Made by a program: the position numbers and the translations under genes
The notes under the pieces: generated by a model
Database searches by the model: none
Seen by the model: only the letters and a program-made list of their open reading frames with translations
Told to the model about the DNA's origin: nothing
Part shown: positions 29,742 through 36,911 of the stretch, one piece after another
Position numbering within the stretch: position 1 is the stretch's first letter
Layout: each line of letters starts with the position of its first letter
IMG/VR virus record: IMGVR_UViG_3300036832_000697
Span: 1 to 36,911 of that record
Strand: one strand, 5' to 3'
DNA: 36,911 nucleotides
Origin: a virus

Positions 29742-30425
29742 TTACGACGCCCTCAGCGCGTCGATCGTCTGTTCCCAGTCGCGCCCGCGCGGACCTGGAG
29801 GACCCGCCGGTCCGTCGCGTCCGTCGCGCCCGTCGCGCCCGCGCTTGACGATCAACGCCCAGACCGTCGACCGTTCGGTCGGCGACTCGAGCGTCGCCGC
29901 GCGACAATGCCAGAGGGCGCCGTACCACGTGACGACGTCGCCGACCTGATACGCGGTCCCCTCGCGATAGACGCCGACCCATTTCAGGAACGGCAGTTCG
30001 AACGGGAACGCTTTCACGCGATCGCCGCTCCCGACCCGGACCGTAAACGTCCGGTCCTCGAGGTCGACCGCGAGGTCGTCGAATCCCGCGCCGTCCCGTC
30101 CGTCCTGTCCGTCGCGTCCCGCGGGTCCCGGCGGGCCTGGAACGGGCGGACGCGTCTCGAGCGCGGCGACGCGTTCGCGGACGGTCGCGACCGTCTCGAC
30201 GACGGGCGTCAATCCGTCGACGCGCGCCTCGAGACCCGCCAGCCGCTCGAGCGACGCCTCGAGGCGCGTCCGATACGCCTCGAGCGCGACCTCGACCGCG
30301 GCGCGGGCGGTCTCCGCGGTCGTCGCGCGGATCTCCGCCGCCTCGAGGCGCGCGCGGTAGGGCGCGATCGCGCGGTCGACCGTCGAGACCAGGAGGTCCG
30401 CGAGGGCGTCGAGGTCAAGCGACAT
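29742..30425 (-). CDS. Collagen-like protein with a possible carbohydrate-binding module
   Basis: This 227-residue protein has a coiled-coil/helical start (about 1-95), a collagen-type Gly-x-y stretch (G-P-P-G-P-A-G-R-D-G-Q-D-G-R-D-G), then a Trp-rich compact domain (residues 125-195). That domain has G-T-A-Y-Q-V-G-D-V-V-T-W-Y-G-A-L-W-H-C, like CBM5/12-type modules, and a second collagen-type stretch ends the protein. It probably trimerises on the virion and binds sugar. The position just after portal is unusual for a decoration or fibre protein. Confidence 0.75.
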   Translation of the reverse strand: MSLDLDALADLLVSTVDRAIAPYRARLEAAEIRATTAETARAAVEVALEAYRTRLEASLERLAGLEARVDGLTPVVETVATVRERVAALETRPPVPGPPGPAGRDGQDGRDGAGFDDLAVDLEDRTFTVRVGSGDRVKAFPFELPFLKWVGVYREGTAYQVGDVVTWYGALWHCRAATLESPTERSTVWALIVKRGRDGRDGRDGPAGPPGPRGRDWEQTIDALRAS

Positions 30426-31869
30426 ACCGTTCCCGTACGCGCCGGTCGACGCGACGCCGCAACTCCGCGATGTCGAGGTCGGGAGTCGCGGCGCGCGTCG
30501 GCGGCGGCGTAACTGTCGACGCGGCGGCGGGCGCCGGCGTGACGGGCGGCGCGGGTTTCGCGAACGGATCCGCCGCGTCGCGTTTCGCGAGCGCGTCGAG
30601 GGAGAAATACTGTTGTTGGACCATTGGCGAGTCGCCGCCGGTCGAGGGACCCATCCCGTAATACTTCCGACGCGCCTCGTTCGGCGACAGCGTTCCGGCG
30701 GACTTCGCCGCGGCGTCCGATCGCGTCTTCGTATCCATCCAGATCAGGTCGTCGATATCGAACTCCGTCCCGTACTGTTGTCCGTTGATCGTCTCGTCGA
30801 TTCCCAGACCTTCGTCGAGCGACCGCTCGAGGTTCGTAATCAACGACTGGAGACATTGCGCGTAATACGCTTGGAGGAGCGGTTCCGCGTTCGCGTACGG
30901 CGGCGGCGGACCCGCGCCGATCATGTAGGGCGGGACGTGATAGCAGGAACAGACCGCGTCCGCGGTCCATTTCAACTGGTCGATCAACTCCGCGTCGACC
31001 GCGTTCATGGTCAGTTGTTGATACTTGAGACCGTCGCTCATGACCGCGACGGAACCCGCGTTTTCTCCCGAAAAGTTCGTTTTAAAATCGTCCGCCAACC
31101 GTTGCGCCTGTGTTTTCGAGATCGCTCCCGGCGCGGTCAACACGCCGCCCGGTTGCGCGCCGTTCGCGAAAAACTGTGTTGAGTTCCCTTGCATCTTGAG
31201 ACCCTGGACCGCGGCGAGTCCACAGGCGTAAATCGGCGACACGCCGATCAAGGGATGGAAGAGACAGATCATCGTGTCGTGAATGATTTCCGACGCGGGC
31301 ACGATGACGCGATCGACGTTCAACAATTGCGAGAGCGGGTCGCGATCGAGTTCGTAATAGACGGACCCGTCCGGCGCGACCAGGACGCGGACGCGTTGTG
31401 GATGGAGGATGTACAACCCGACGACGACGCCGCGGTTGTCGCGTTCCTTCAACACGAACGTATTTCCCCAGACCAACTTTGAGGAAATCCATTGTTCGAC
31501 AAACTTCGCGACCGTCTGGTAGCGATTCGGTTTCCGGAGGACGGGCGAGAACGACGGCGACGACGTCTCCTCCCAGATCCCGTCCTTGTCCTGGACGACG
31601 AGACGGAGCGTCAATTTCGCGATGTCGCCCGCGATCAACGACACGCACGCGAAGACCGCGAAGTACGACAGAACCGTGTCGGGACGGAGGACGACGTTTT
31701 GTTGCCACGCGCCCGTAAACGATTCGCGGATGACGGGCCACCAAAACCCGGACCAGCCGAGCGATCCGCCGGTCCCGCCGGTCCGCCCGACCGGGATCAA
31801 GTTCGGCGGCGCGTTGTCCTGGTATTTCTCCGACGCGCGTCGCCGGATGTCGAATCCGAGAATGTTCAT
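30415..31869 (-). CDS. Portal protein
   Basis: This 484-residue protein is typical of HK97-type portals: W-W-P-V-I-R, S-Y-F-A-V-F-A-C-V-S-L-I-A-G-D-I-A-K-L, G-N-T-F-V-L-K, then L-H-P-Q-R-V and, late, C-S-C-Y-H-V-P-P-Y-M-I-G. It forms the dodecameric ring for DNA packaging. The ATG at 31869 is coupled by ATGA to the small gene before. The C-terminal 60 residues are Pro/Ala-rich. Confidence 0.93.
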   Translation of the reverse strand: MNILGFDIRRRASEKYQDNAPPNLIPVGRTGGTGGSLGWSGFWWPVIRESFTGAWQQNVVLRPDTVLSYFAVFACVSLIAGDIAKLTLRLVVQDKDGIWEETSSPSFSPVLRKPNRYQTVAKFVEQWISSKLVWGNTFVLKERDNRGVVVGLYILHPQRVRVLVAPDGSVYYELDRDPLSQLLNVDRVIVPASEIIHDTMICLFHPLIGVSPIYACGLAAVQGLKMQGNSTQFFANGAQPGGVLTAPGAISKTQAQRLADDFKTNFSGENAGSVAVMSDGLKYQQLTMNAVDAELIDQLKWTADAVCSCYHVPPYMIGAGPPPPYANAEPLLQAYYAQCLQSLITNLERSLDEGLGIDETINGQQYGTEFDIDDLIWMDTKTRSDAAAKSAGTLSPNEARRKYYGMGPSTGGDSPMVQQQYFSLDALAKRDAADPFAKPAPPVTPAPAAASTVTPPPTRAATPDLDIAELRRRVDRRVRERYVA

Positions 31870-32105
31870 TTCTCGCGATGATGCGACCGTTTCGCGTGTT
31901 CGTGATTGAGCGGCGGCGGATGCGCGGGCGTCGCGGGCGTCGACGTTGACGGCGCCGCGGCGGGATCGTCCTCGCGAACGACCCATTTCGCGAGGAGGAC
32001 GGTCTCGAGGATCCCGGGATCCTCGACCTCATAACACGCGCCGACCTCGCGTTCGACGCCGTCGTACGTGTGTACCGCGACGGTCCGGACTTTGACTGGA
32101 TCCAT
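31866..32105 (-). CDS. Small hypothetical head-region protein
   Basis: This 79-residue protein has a folded N-terminal half (V-R-T-V-A-V-H-T-Y-D-G-V-E-R-E-V-G-A-C-Y, then I-L-E-T-V-L-L-A-K-W-V-V) and a Pro/Ala/His-rich tail. It lies between capsid and portal. It could be a head decoration or a scaffold-type accessory protein. Confidence 0.6.
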   Translation of the reverse strand: MDPVKVRTVAVHTYDGVEREVGACYEVEDPGILETVLLAKWVVREDDPAAAPSTSTPATPAHPPPLNHEHAKRSHHREK

Positions 32106-32174
32106 GAGGGATGTTCCTTCGACGAGGACACGGTCGTCCGGCGCGTGACTGCCGGACGACCAGGACGCGACGCG

Positions 32175-34082
32175 TTACGCCGCGACGTACGTTTGTTGCG
32201 TGTACTGGACCGTCCCTTGTCGGGCGACTTTCCAGGTGATGATCCGATCCGCGCGGAGTCCGACGAGGTTGTTTTGCCACAACGACGTCATGACGACCGT
32301 TGCGTCCGCCGGATTCATGGGCGCGTTATCCATTTGGACGGACGCCTCGCGCGAGACGTCGATTTCGACGCCGCCCTCGTCCGCCATGAGGATTCCGTCG
32401 CCTTTGACGAGGACGACGTTCTGTCCAAGCGACTGCGACGTCAGGACGTCGTATCCCATCGCGCGCCCGCCGGAGGCGCCCAGTCCCGGGAACAACTGTT
32501 GTCCGAGCGGGTTCAACGCGGACGCGAGCGCGAGCGCGTTCGTCTCCGACATGAGGAGGACGGCGCCGCCGGTCGAGATATTGAGCGCGGTCATAGCGGC
32601 GGCGAGGGCCTGGATATCCGTTCGCGCATTCGCGGGCGTCGGACCGACCGACGGGATCTTCGCGACCGTGTTCGTCACGCTCCCGGGCGAGACGTTCGCG
32701 ACCGCCGCGACGGTCGGATCGGTGAACTGGATATCGAGGAACGTCGCGATCCCGCGGATCATGTCCTGCCGGATGATTTCCTCCGCGGAGGGCGTCGAGA
32801 TCCGCGCGAGTTCCTCCGTGATCACGATGATCCCCGAACACTTCGCGATCGCGAGGGTCAGAGTTCCGAACGTGAGTTTTCCGACTGGCTTCGGGGCGCC
32901 CTGTCCGACCCATCCGTACGTTCCGCCGCCGGTTTGCGCCGGAACGGAAATGTTGAACGGAACGGGACGCATGCCGGGAACGCGATCGAGAATCGTCGCC
33001 GCGCGGAGGAGCGGGAGGAACTCGTCGACCAAGGGTTTGAGCGGCGCCAATGGTCCCGCCCAGGTCGCGTCCGTCGTCGTGCCGGGAGCGACCGCCGCTT
33101 TGAGGGCGAGTTCGACCTCCGGCGTCGAGTCGCGCCATTGCTTCGACCATTCGACCGCCTGCATTTTGTTTCCCTGACAGGCGGCGAGCGCTTGACAGTA
33201 GCGAATAAATGCGGTCGCGGGTTTCAGTTGCCGCGTGACCGTGACGATCGGCGACGCGCCGCGTTCGGCGATCGCGCGGTCCGCGGTCCCGGTGACAGCG
33301 GTCGCGCGCGCGAGGTTCGACGATTCGAGCGCGCGGAGGCGGACGAGATGCGCGTCGATCGATCGGACGTCCGCCGCGACGTTGTCGTACTCCTCCGCCT
33401 GCGGTCCGTCGAGGGTCGTTCCGCCCTCCGCGGCGGCGTTCATGATCTCTGTCTGTCGCGCGGATTTCGACGCGCGCGTCGCTTCGAACGCGGCGATCTG
33501 TTCGGGAATGGTTTTCGTTTGCTGCATGATGGACGCGCCTCGCATGGCGCGGACGACTGGGAAATGGCCCGCGGTCAGGGGCGGCGTTGACGTGTGAAGG
33601 ACGACCCGCTCGAGATCCAGCGACTTGATCGTGTCGATCGTCGCGCTTGCATTCGCGGGAATGCTGACGAGCGATAGCTCGAGGACCTCACTTTTGATAA
33701 AGCGGAACGACTGCGTTTCCGTTATCCATGCTTCCTCGATCGCGCGGAATCCGATCGAGACGCCCGCGAGGAGTCCGTTCACGATGGACTGCCACGCCTC
33801 TTCGACCCGATCGCGCAACGTCCCCGCCTCGTCGATCGTCGGGAGCGTCGCCTCGAACGCGAGTCCGTCTTTCGTCGGCGGGAAAAACCGGACCTGTCCA
33901 ACGGGTTTCGTTGTGTTGTGGTACAGGAGCAGCGGGACGGGATTCGTGTACGAGATACCGAGCGGTTCGACGATGTCCCCCATACGATCCGGTTCGGGCG
34001 TCGACGCCGTTCCCGTAATCGTCCGTTGTTCGGCGTTCGCCGACTTGACGCGGAGGAGACTGTACGCGCGCTTGAGGACCAT
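32175..34082 (-). CDS. Fused prohead protease and major capsid protein
   Basis: One 635-residue ORF holds both proteins. Residues 1-165 are an HK97-type prohead protease with H55 (L-L-L-Y-H-N), S109 (A-G-V-S-I-G-F) and E132/E135 as likely catalytic residues. Residues about 190-300 are a helical scaffold (delta-type) part, and 300-635 the HK97-fold coat protein (N-I-S-V-P-A-Q-T, I-I-V-I-T-E-E-L-A-R, G-G-V-E-I-D-V). Self-cleavage should separate them. An internal ATG at 33527 could also give the capsid alone. The fusion is known in some phages but not the commonest form. Confidence 0.9.
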   Translation of the reverse strand: MVLKRAYSLLRVKSANAEQRTITGTASTPEPDRMGDIVEPLGISYTNPVPLLLYHNTTKPVGQVRFFPPTKDGLAFEATLPTIDEAGTLRDRVEEAWQSIVNGLLAGVSIGFRAIEEAWITETQSFRFIKSEVLELSLVSIPANASATIDTIKSLDLERVVLHTSTPPLTAGHFPVVRAMRGASIMQQTKTIPEQIAAFEATRASKSARQTEIMNAAAEGGTTLDGPQAEEYDNVAADVRSIDAHLVRLRALESSNLARATAVTGTADRAIAERGASPIVTVTRQLKPATAFIRYCQALAACQGNKMQAVEWSKQWRDSTPEVELALKAAVAPGTTTDATWAGPLAPLKPLVDEFLPLLRAATILDRVPGMRPVPFNISVPAQTGGGTYGWVGQGAPKPVGKLTFGTLTLAIAKCSGIIVITEELARISTPSAEEIIRQDMIRGIATFLDIQFTDPTVAAVANVSPGSVTNTVAKIPSVGPTPANARTDIQALAAAMTALNISTGGAVLLMSETNALALASALNPLGQQLFPGLGASGGRAMGYDVLTSQSLGQNVVLVKGDGILMADEGGVEIDVSREASVQMDNAPMNPADATVVMTSLWQNNLVGLRADRIITWKVARQGTVQYTQQTYVAA

Positions 34083-34217
34083 CCGATGTTCCGCGAGTAT
34101 GCGGACGGGGTCGGAATATCGTGCGTACGTATTGGACGAATCGCGGACTATCGGGAACGATCGACGACTGTCGAGGGTTTCACGTGGAACGAATTCCTCG
34201 TCGCGGATCCAAACGGA

Positions 34218-34424
34218 TCACTCGTCACGGATCCCGATGACCGGAAACGGGCGGCGGTCCTCGACGCGTTCGTCGATCAATTCGCGGATGATGCCGGAGA
34301 CGCCCGTCCCTTGCGCGGCGGCGACGCGCCGCAACGTGAGGCGTTGCGCGGGCGTGACCCGAACGACGAGACGTTCGGTCGCGGCGGTCGGATAGAACGG
34401 CGGGCGTCCAGGTTTGTCAGACAT
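34218..34424 (-). CDS. Arc/CopG-like ribbon-helix-helix protein
   Basis: This 68-residue protein has the RHH pattern: E-R-L-V-V-R-V-T-P-A-Q-R-L-T-L-R-R-V-A-A-A-Q-G, then V-S-G-I-I-R-E-L-I-D-E-R. The ATG at 34424 is preferred because the longer version starts inside the terminase. RHH proteins bind DNA as dimers and usually repress nearby promoters. It sits between TerL and capsid, where it could control late expression (inference). Confidence 0.72.
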   Translation of the reverse strand: MSDKPGRPPFYPTAATERLVVRVTPAQRLTLRRVAAAQGTGVSGIIRELIDERVEDRRPFPVIGIRDE

Positions 34425-36222
34425 CGGACGACGCGTCGGAACTCCTCGAGGATACGCCTCGAGGATTGAAAAAGTACATTTCATAATCCGGCACGCGCGG
34501 ACGCGGGATCGCGAGGGCGCGTTGTCCCAGGAGAACCGCGACCGCGCCGTCGATCCGTTTCGCGGGATTCCGCGGTTTCACTGGACGGATCCGTCCCGCG
34601 TCGTCCGTTTTGACGCCGATGTTTTCCCAGTTCCAGCGGAGGACGCGGTGTCCATCGTGCGTAATCCGATGACCCTTGATCAACGCTTCGACGATCTGCG
34701 CGGGTTCCGAAATCATCTTGTAATTCTGGAGGACCTCGACGACCTGGAGACCGGCGAGGTCGCGGAGTTTCGTCGCGAGGTCGGTCGCGAACGCCGGGTC
34801 GTATCCGATCGTTCCCTCTTTCAGTTTCGGATACTTCGGAACAATCCGCGTCGTGATGTCTTCATAGATCCGCGCGTAGTCGATAACCGTTCCCTCCGTC
34901 GCGGTAACGAGTCCCGCGTCCCTCCAAACGCCGTACGGTACACCGTCCTGTCGCTCATGGAGGCGGAGCGTATCCTCCGGAATCCAGAAGTACGGACGGA
35001 GAAATAGTTCGTAATTGAGCGCGACGCGGACCGTCGTCGCGACGCCCGTCTCGTCGTCCTTGATCGCGACGTCGATCGCGGTCGCGTCGGAGAGATACCG
35101 GCGAAAGACGACGACGAACGCGGCGAGGTCCCATTTCTGGGCGAGGTCGAGTCCCGCGCAACACTCGAGCGTCTCGAGCGTCGCGTCCTCGAGCGGTCCC
35201 TCGCACGCGTCCCACCACTCGAGGAGGATCCAGGCGGTCGCTTGATTCGTCCAGCGGTTCAAGTGATACCGCTCGAAATCGTTGCGCTTGCGCGGTTCCG
35301 CGGACGCCTCGCGCGCCTCCTCCGCGATGTCGTCGTGTCGAATCGTGATCCCATGTCCCGGATTGACGCGTTTCCAGATCGCCGGGTCGTCCCAATGTTC
35401 GCCCTTCGCCGCTTCGAAAATAACCGGGAGCGTCGTCTCGAGGTCCGCCGCGTTCCCGGACAGGACGCGTTTCGCGAGGTCGTATTCCTCGTAACAGATC
35501 CCCTCGTCGTCGTCGCCTGCATGGGTAATGATGACGAGGAGCGGTTGATCGCGTTTGCTCATGGACTTTCGCAACGCTTCGAAGAGGTCCCGGTTTTTCT
35601 GGGCGTGGAGTTCGTCGAAGATCACGCCATGCGGTCGCAGTCCATGCGCGGTCGACGCGTCGGACGACAGGACCGTATAGCGCGAGTACAGTCCGGGCCA
35701 CGTGATCGCGTTTTTGACGATCTCGCATCCCTCGAGGAGAGCGGGCGAGTTCTCGATCATGACCTTCGCGTTATCGTGAACGGTCCGCGCTTGATTGCGA
35801 TCCGCGGCGACTGCGTACACTTCCGCCGCCGGTTCCCCGTCGTACCGCGCGAGGTAGATCCCCAGTCCCGCGCCGAGCGGCGATTTTCCGTACCCCTTCG
35901 GACAGAACGCGAAGATTTTCCGGATGCGTCGGAGACCGTCCGCCGTCCGCCGCCAGCCGAACGCGGGTCGCACGATCAACAACGCTTGATCCGGACGGAG
36001 GACGAACGGTTGTCCGGCAAACGATCCGATGTGATGTTCCAGGAACAACGGGAAAAACGACTCCGCGCGGTCCGCCTTGATCGGGTCGAAGTAGTACCGC
36101 CCGCCGTGCGTTTCCCACCGTCGCCGGAGCGTCGACCAGGAGGCGTTGAAGGGAATCGTTACTCCCGGCCAACGGTCAGACGGCGCGGGTCCGCGTCCCC
36201 ACCACGGGATCGGGTGTTTCAT
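34417..36222 (-). CDS. terL: Terminase large subunit
   Basis: This 601-residue protein packages DNA using ATP and cuts it. Motifs seen are Walker A C-P-K-G-Y-G-K-S (residues 107-114), Walker B V-I-F-D-E (200-204), coupling motif I-T-H-A-G (232-236) and nuclease acids D359 (A-G-L-D-L), a D-P-A-F-A-T-D segment and a late Asp (K-R-I-D-G-A). The start at ATG 36222 shares ATGA with the TerS stop. Longer starts are Arg-rich and out of style. Confidence 0.94.
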   Translation of the reverse strand: MKHPIPWWGRGPAPSDRWPGVTIPFNASWSTLRRRWETHGGRYYFDPIKADRAESFFPLFLEHHIGSFAGQPFVLRPDQALLIVRPAFGWRRTADGLRRIRKIFAFCPKGYGKSPLGAGLGIYLARYDGEPAAEVYAVAADRNQARTVHDNAKVMIENSPALLEGCEIVKNAITWPGLYSRYTVLSSDASTAHGLRPHGVIFDELHAQKNRDLFEALRKSMSKRDQPLLVIITHAGDDDEGICYEEYDLAKRVLSGNAADLETTLPVIFEAAKGEHWDDPAIWKRVNPGHGITIRHDDIAEEAREASAEPRKRNDFERYHLNRWTNQATAWILLEWWDACEGPLEDATLETLECCAGLDLAQKWDLAAFVVVFRRYLSDATAIDVAIKDDETGVATTVRVALNYELFLRPYFWIPEDTLRLHERQDGVPYGVWRDAGLVTATEGTVIDYARIYEDITTRIVPKYPKLKEGTIGYDPAFATDLATKLRDLAGLQVVEVLQNYKMISEPAQIVEALIKGHRITHDGHRVLRWNWENIGVKTDDAGRIRPVKPRNPAKRIDGAVAVLLGQRALAIPRPRVPDYEMYFFNPRGVSSRSSDASSDV

Positions 36223-36704
36223 CCGCGGGACGTCTGGAAAAACCGCGCGCGTCGCTTGTCGACTGCGGACTGGACGCTCCCGGGTCCCTTCGTTTGGACC
36301 TTCGCGCGTGACGTCGGACTGAATCCTAATTTTTCGTCGACTTGCGACAGGAGGAGGAGCGTCCGATTCGCCATAACGCGAATCGGGTTCGGAATCCGGT
36401 ATTGATGACGACCGGCGGCGATGACATGCGGACCCTTCGCCGCCTCCGCCAGTTGCGACCGCCATGTCGCCCAGAGTTCGCAATGCGCGATCGCGAGCGT
36501 TCGGTCCGCCGCGGTCACTTGGCCGATCCGAATCGCCGGGACGATCGCGCGCATCCATTCCGCGCGCGCGGCGCCCTCGAGTTCTGTCGGACAGTCGTCC
36601 TCGAGCGCGTCCGGGCGCGGTTCCTCCCGGTTGAGCGGACGTCGACCCGGATTCCCGCGGAGAACCCGGAGAACGGTCGGCGTCGGTTTACGTCCGCGCG
36701 CCAT
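36219..36704 (-). CDS. terS: Terminase small subunit (P27-like)
   Basis: This 161-residue protein starts M-A-R-G-R-K-P-T-P-T, as in P27-type TerS proteins, with a helical body (R-A-E-W-M-R-A-I-V-P, L-A-I-A-H-C-E-L-W) and a basic tail. It recognises the packaging site and recruits TerL. The HNH gene lies upstream across the window ends. Confidence 0.85.
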   Translation of the reverse strand: MARGRKPTPTVLRVLRGNPGRRPLNREEPRPDALEDDCPTELEGAARAEWMRAIVPAIRIGQVTAADRTLAIAHCELWATWRSQLAEAAKGPHVIAAGRHQYRIPNPIRVMANRTLLLLSQVDEKLGFSPTSRAKVQTKGPGSVQSAVDKRRARFFQTSRG

Positions 36705-36911
36705 TGCGATCCCTGTGTGACATCGGTCTATCCTGGTCGCGTCCTGGTCTCTTCGGTCAACTGACCCGCCCGGGTCCTAGGAACGACGACCGGCGGACCC
36801 GGTCGGAACCCTGCGACAACCGCCGCGCGTTCGTCCTGGAGGCGCCTGGAACGTCCGCGCCGGGTCCTACGCTTGACGTCATGTCGAATTGCGCGAGCGC
36901 GCGTTCCTGCC
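36705..36911. other. Non-coding region upstream of terminase, cos/packaging candidate
   Basis: There is no gene in the right-end 207 nt (about 230 nt with bases 1-23). The motif CGGGTCC occurs at 36771-36777 and 36861-36867, and again at 8-14, with an inverted copy at 36795-36801. A palindrome GGTCA-AC-TGACC is at 36755-36766, and a 7-bp stem CGACCGG/CCGGTCG is at 36787-36805. These could be TerS sites, a cos region or an operator. I saw no good promoter. Confidence 0.5.

Noticed and set aside
32070-33590. Long plus-strand ORF antisense to the capsid gene
   Set aside because: Its sequence is Arg/Asp-rich without folded character and exactly mirrors the codon pattern of the capsid gene. Such shadows are common because stop codons are rare at this GC.
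34083-34217. Gene in the gap between the RHH gene and capsid
   Set aside because: Only very short frames with early stops are present. No ribosome site with a protein-like product was found.
35242-36405. Long plus-strand ORF opposite terminase
   Set aside because: Antisense shadow of TerL. It has no ribosome site and low-complexity Arg-rich composition.
36223-36558. N-terminal extension of the large terminase
   Set aside because: The extension lies in another frame of TerS and is Arg/Gly/Asp-rich. The ATG at 36222 forms an ATGA overlap and starts typical TerL sequence.
36873-36901. TTGACG promoter near the right end
   Set aside because: No -10 element follows at 16-18 bp, and the plus strand has no gene there.
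1-36911. CRISPR array, rRNA genes, insertion sequences
   Set aside because: No regularly spaced repeats, no rRNA-like conserved stretches and no transposase with terminal inverted repeats were seen.

Overview
The window looks like one complete genome of a temperate, GC-rich, siphovirus-type tailed phage (Caudoviricetes with an HK97-type head and a long non-contractile tail). Evidence for this is a full head and tail gene set, a tyrosine integrase beside an attP site that carries the 3' half of a lysine tRNA, and a divergent pair of HTH repressors. The two window ends fall between an HNH endonuclease gene (left end) and the small terminase gene (right end). These two genes are normally neighbours in cos-type phages, so I read the window as a circular or circularised genome opened near the packaging site. 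The host is not identifiable. GC richness, frequent GTG/TTG starts, and a tRNA fragment with no encoded CCA are the only clues.

Layout. The lytic (minus) strand starts at the repressor switch (about 10.7 kb) and runs leftward. It carries a Cro-like regulator, two small proteins, a likely annealing protein with a zinc ribbon, a possible nuclease-fold protein, a Cas4-like Fe-S nuclease, a replication-initiator-type protein, RusA, a propeller-like protein with a proline-rich linker, a possible TIM-barrel hydrolase, a two-helix holin candidate, several small or membrane proteins, a J-domain protein and an HNH nuclease. Across the window junction the same strand continues with TerS, TerL, an RHH protein, a protease-capsid fusion, portal, a collagen-like protein, connectors, tail tube, frameshifted tail chaperones, tape measure, a very large hub-fibre with an S74 chaperone, and three small genes.

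The lysogenic (plus) strand runs from the CI-like repressor (10,790) to the integrase (17,432). It carries about 13 small, tightly packed genes between them, many with CxxC zinc ribbons. Then come attP, a bidirectional terminator and an excisionase-like gene. The last of these lies beyond attP and converges on the end of the late operon.

How it works together (inference). Two opposed promoters share one palindrome that contains both -35 boxes, which gives a compact switch between the two operons. Most genes are joined by ATGA, GTGA, TTGA or TAATG overlaps, which implies translational coupling. The most informative observations are the tRNA-Lys attP, the -1 frameshift site in the tail chaperone, the shared-palindrome switch, two genes with out-of-frame C-terminal tails longer than 100 nt, and the compact uncharacterised lysogenic gene block.
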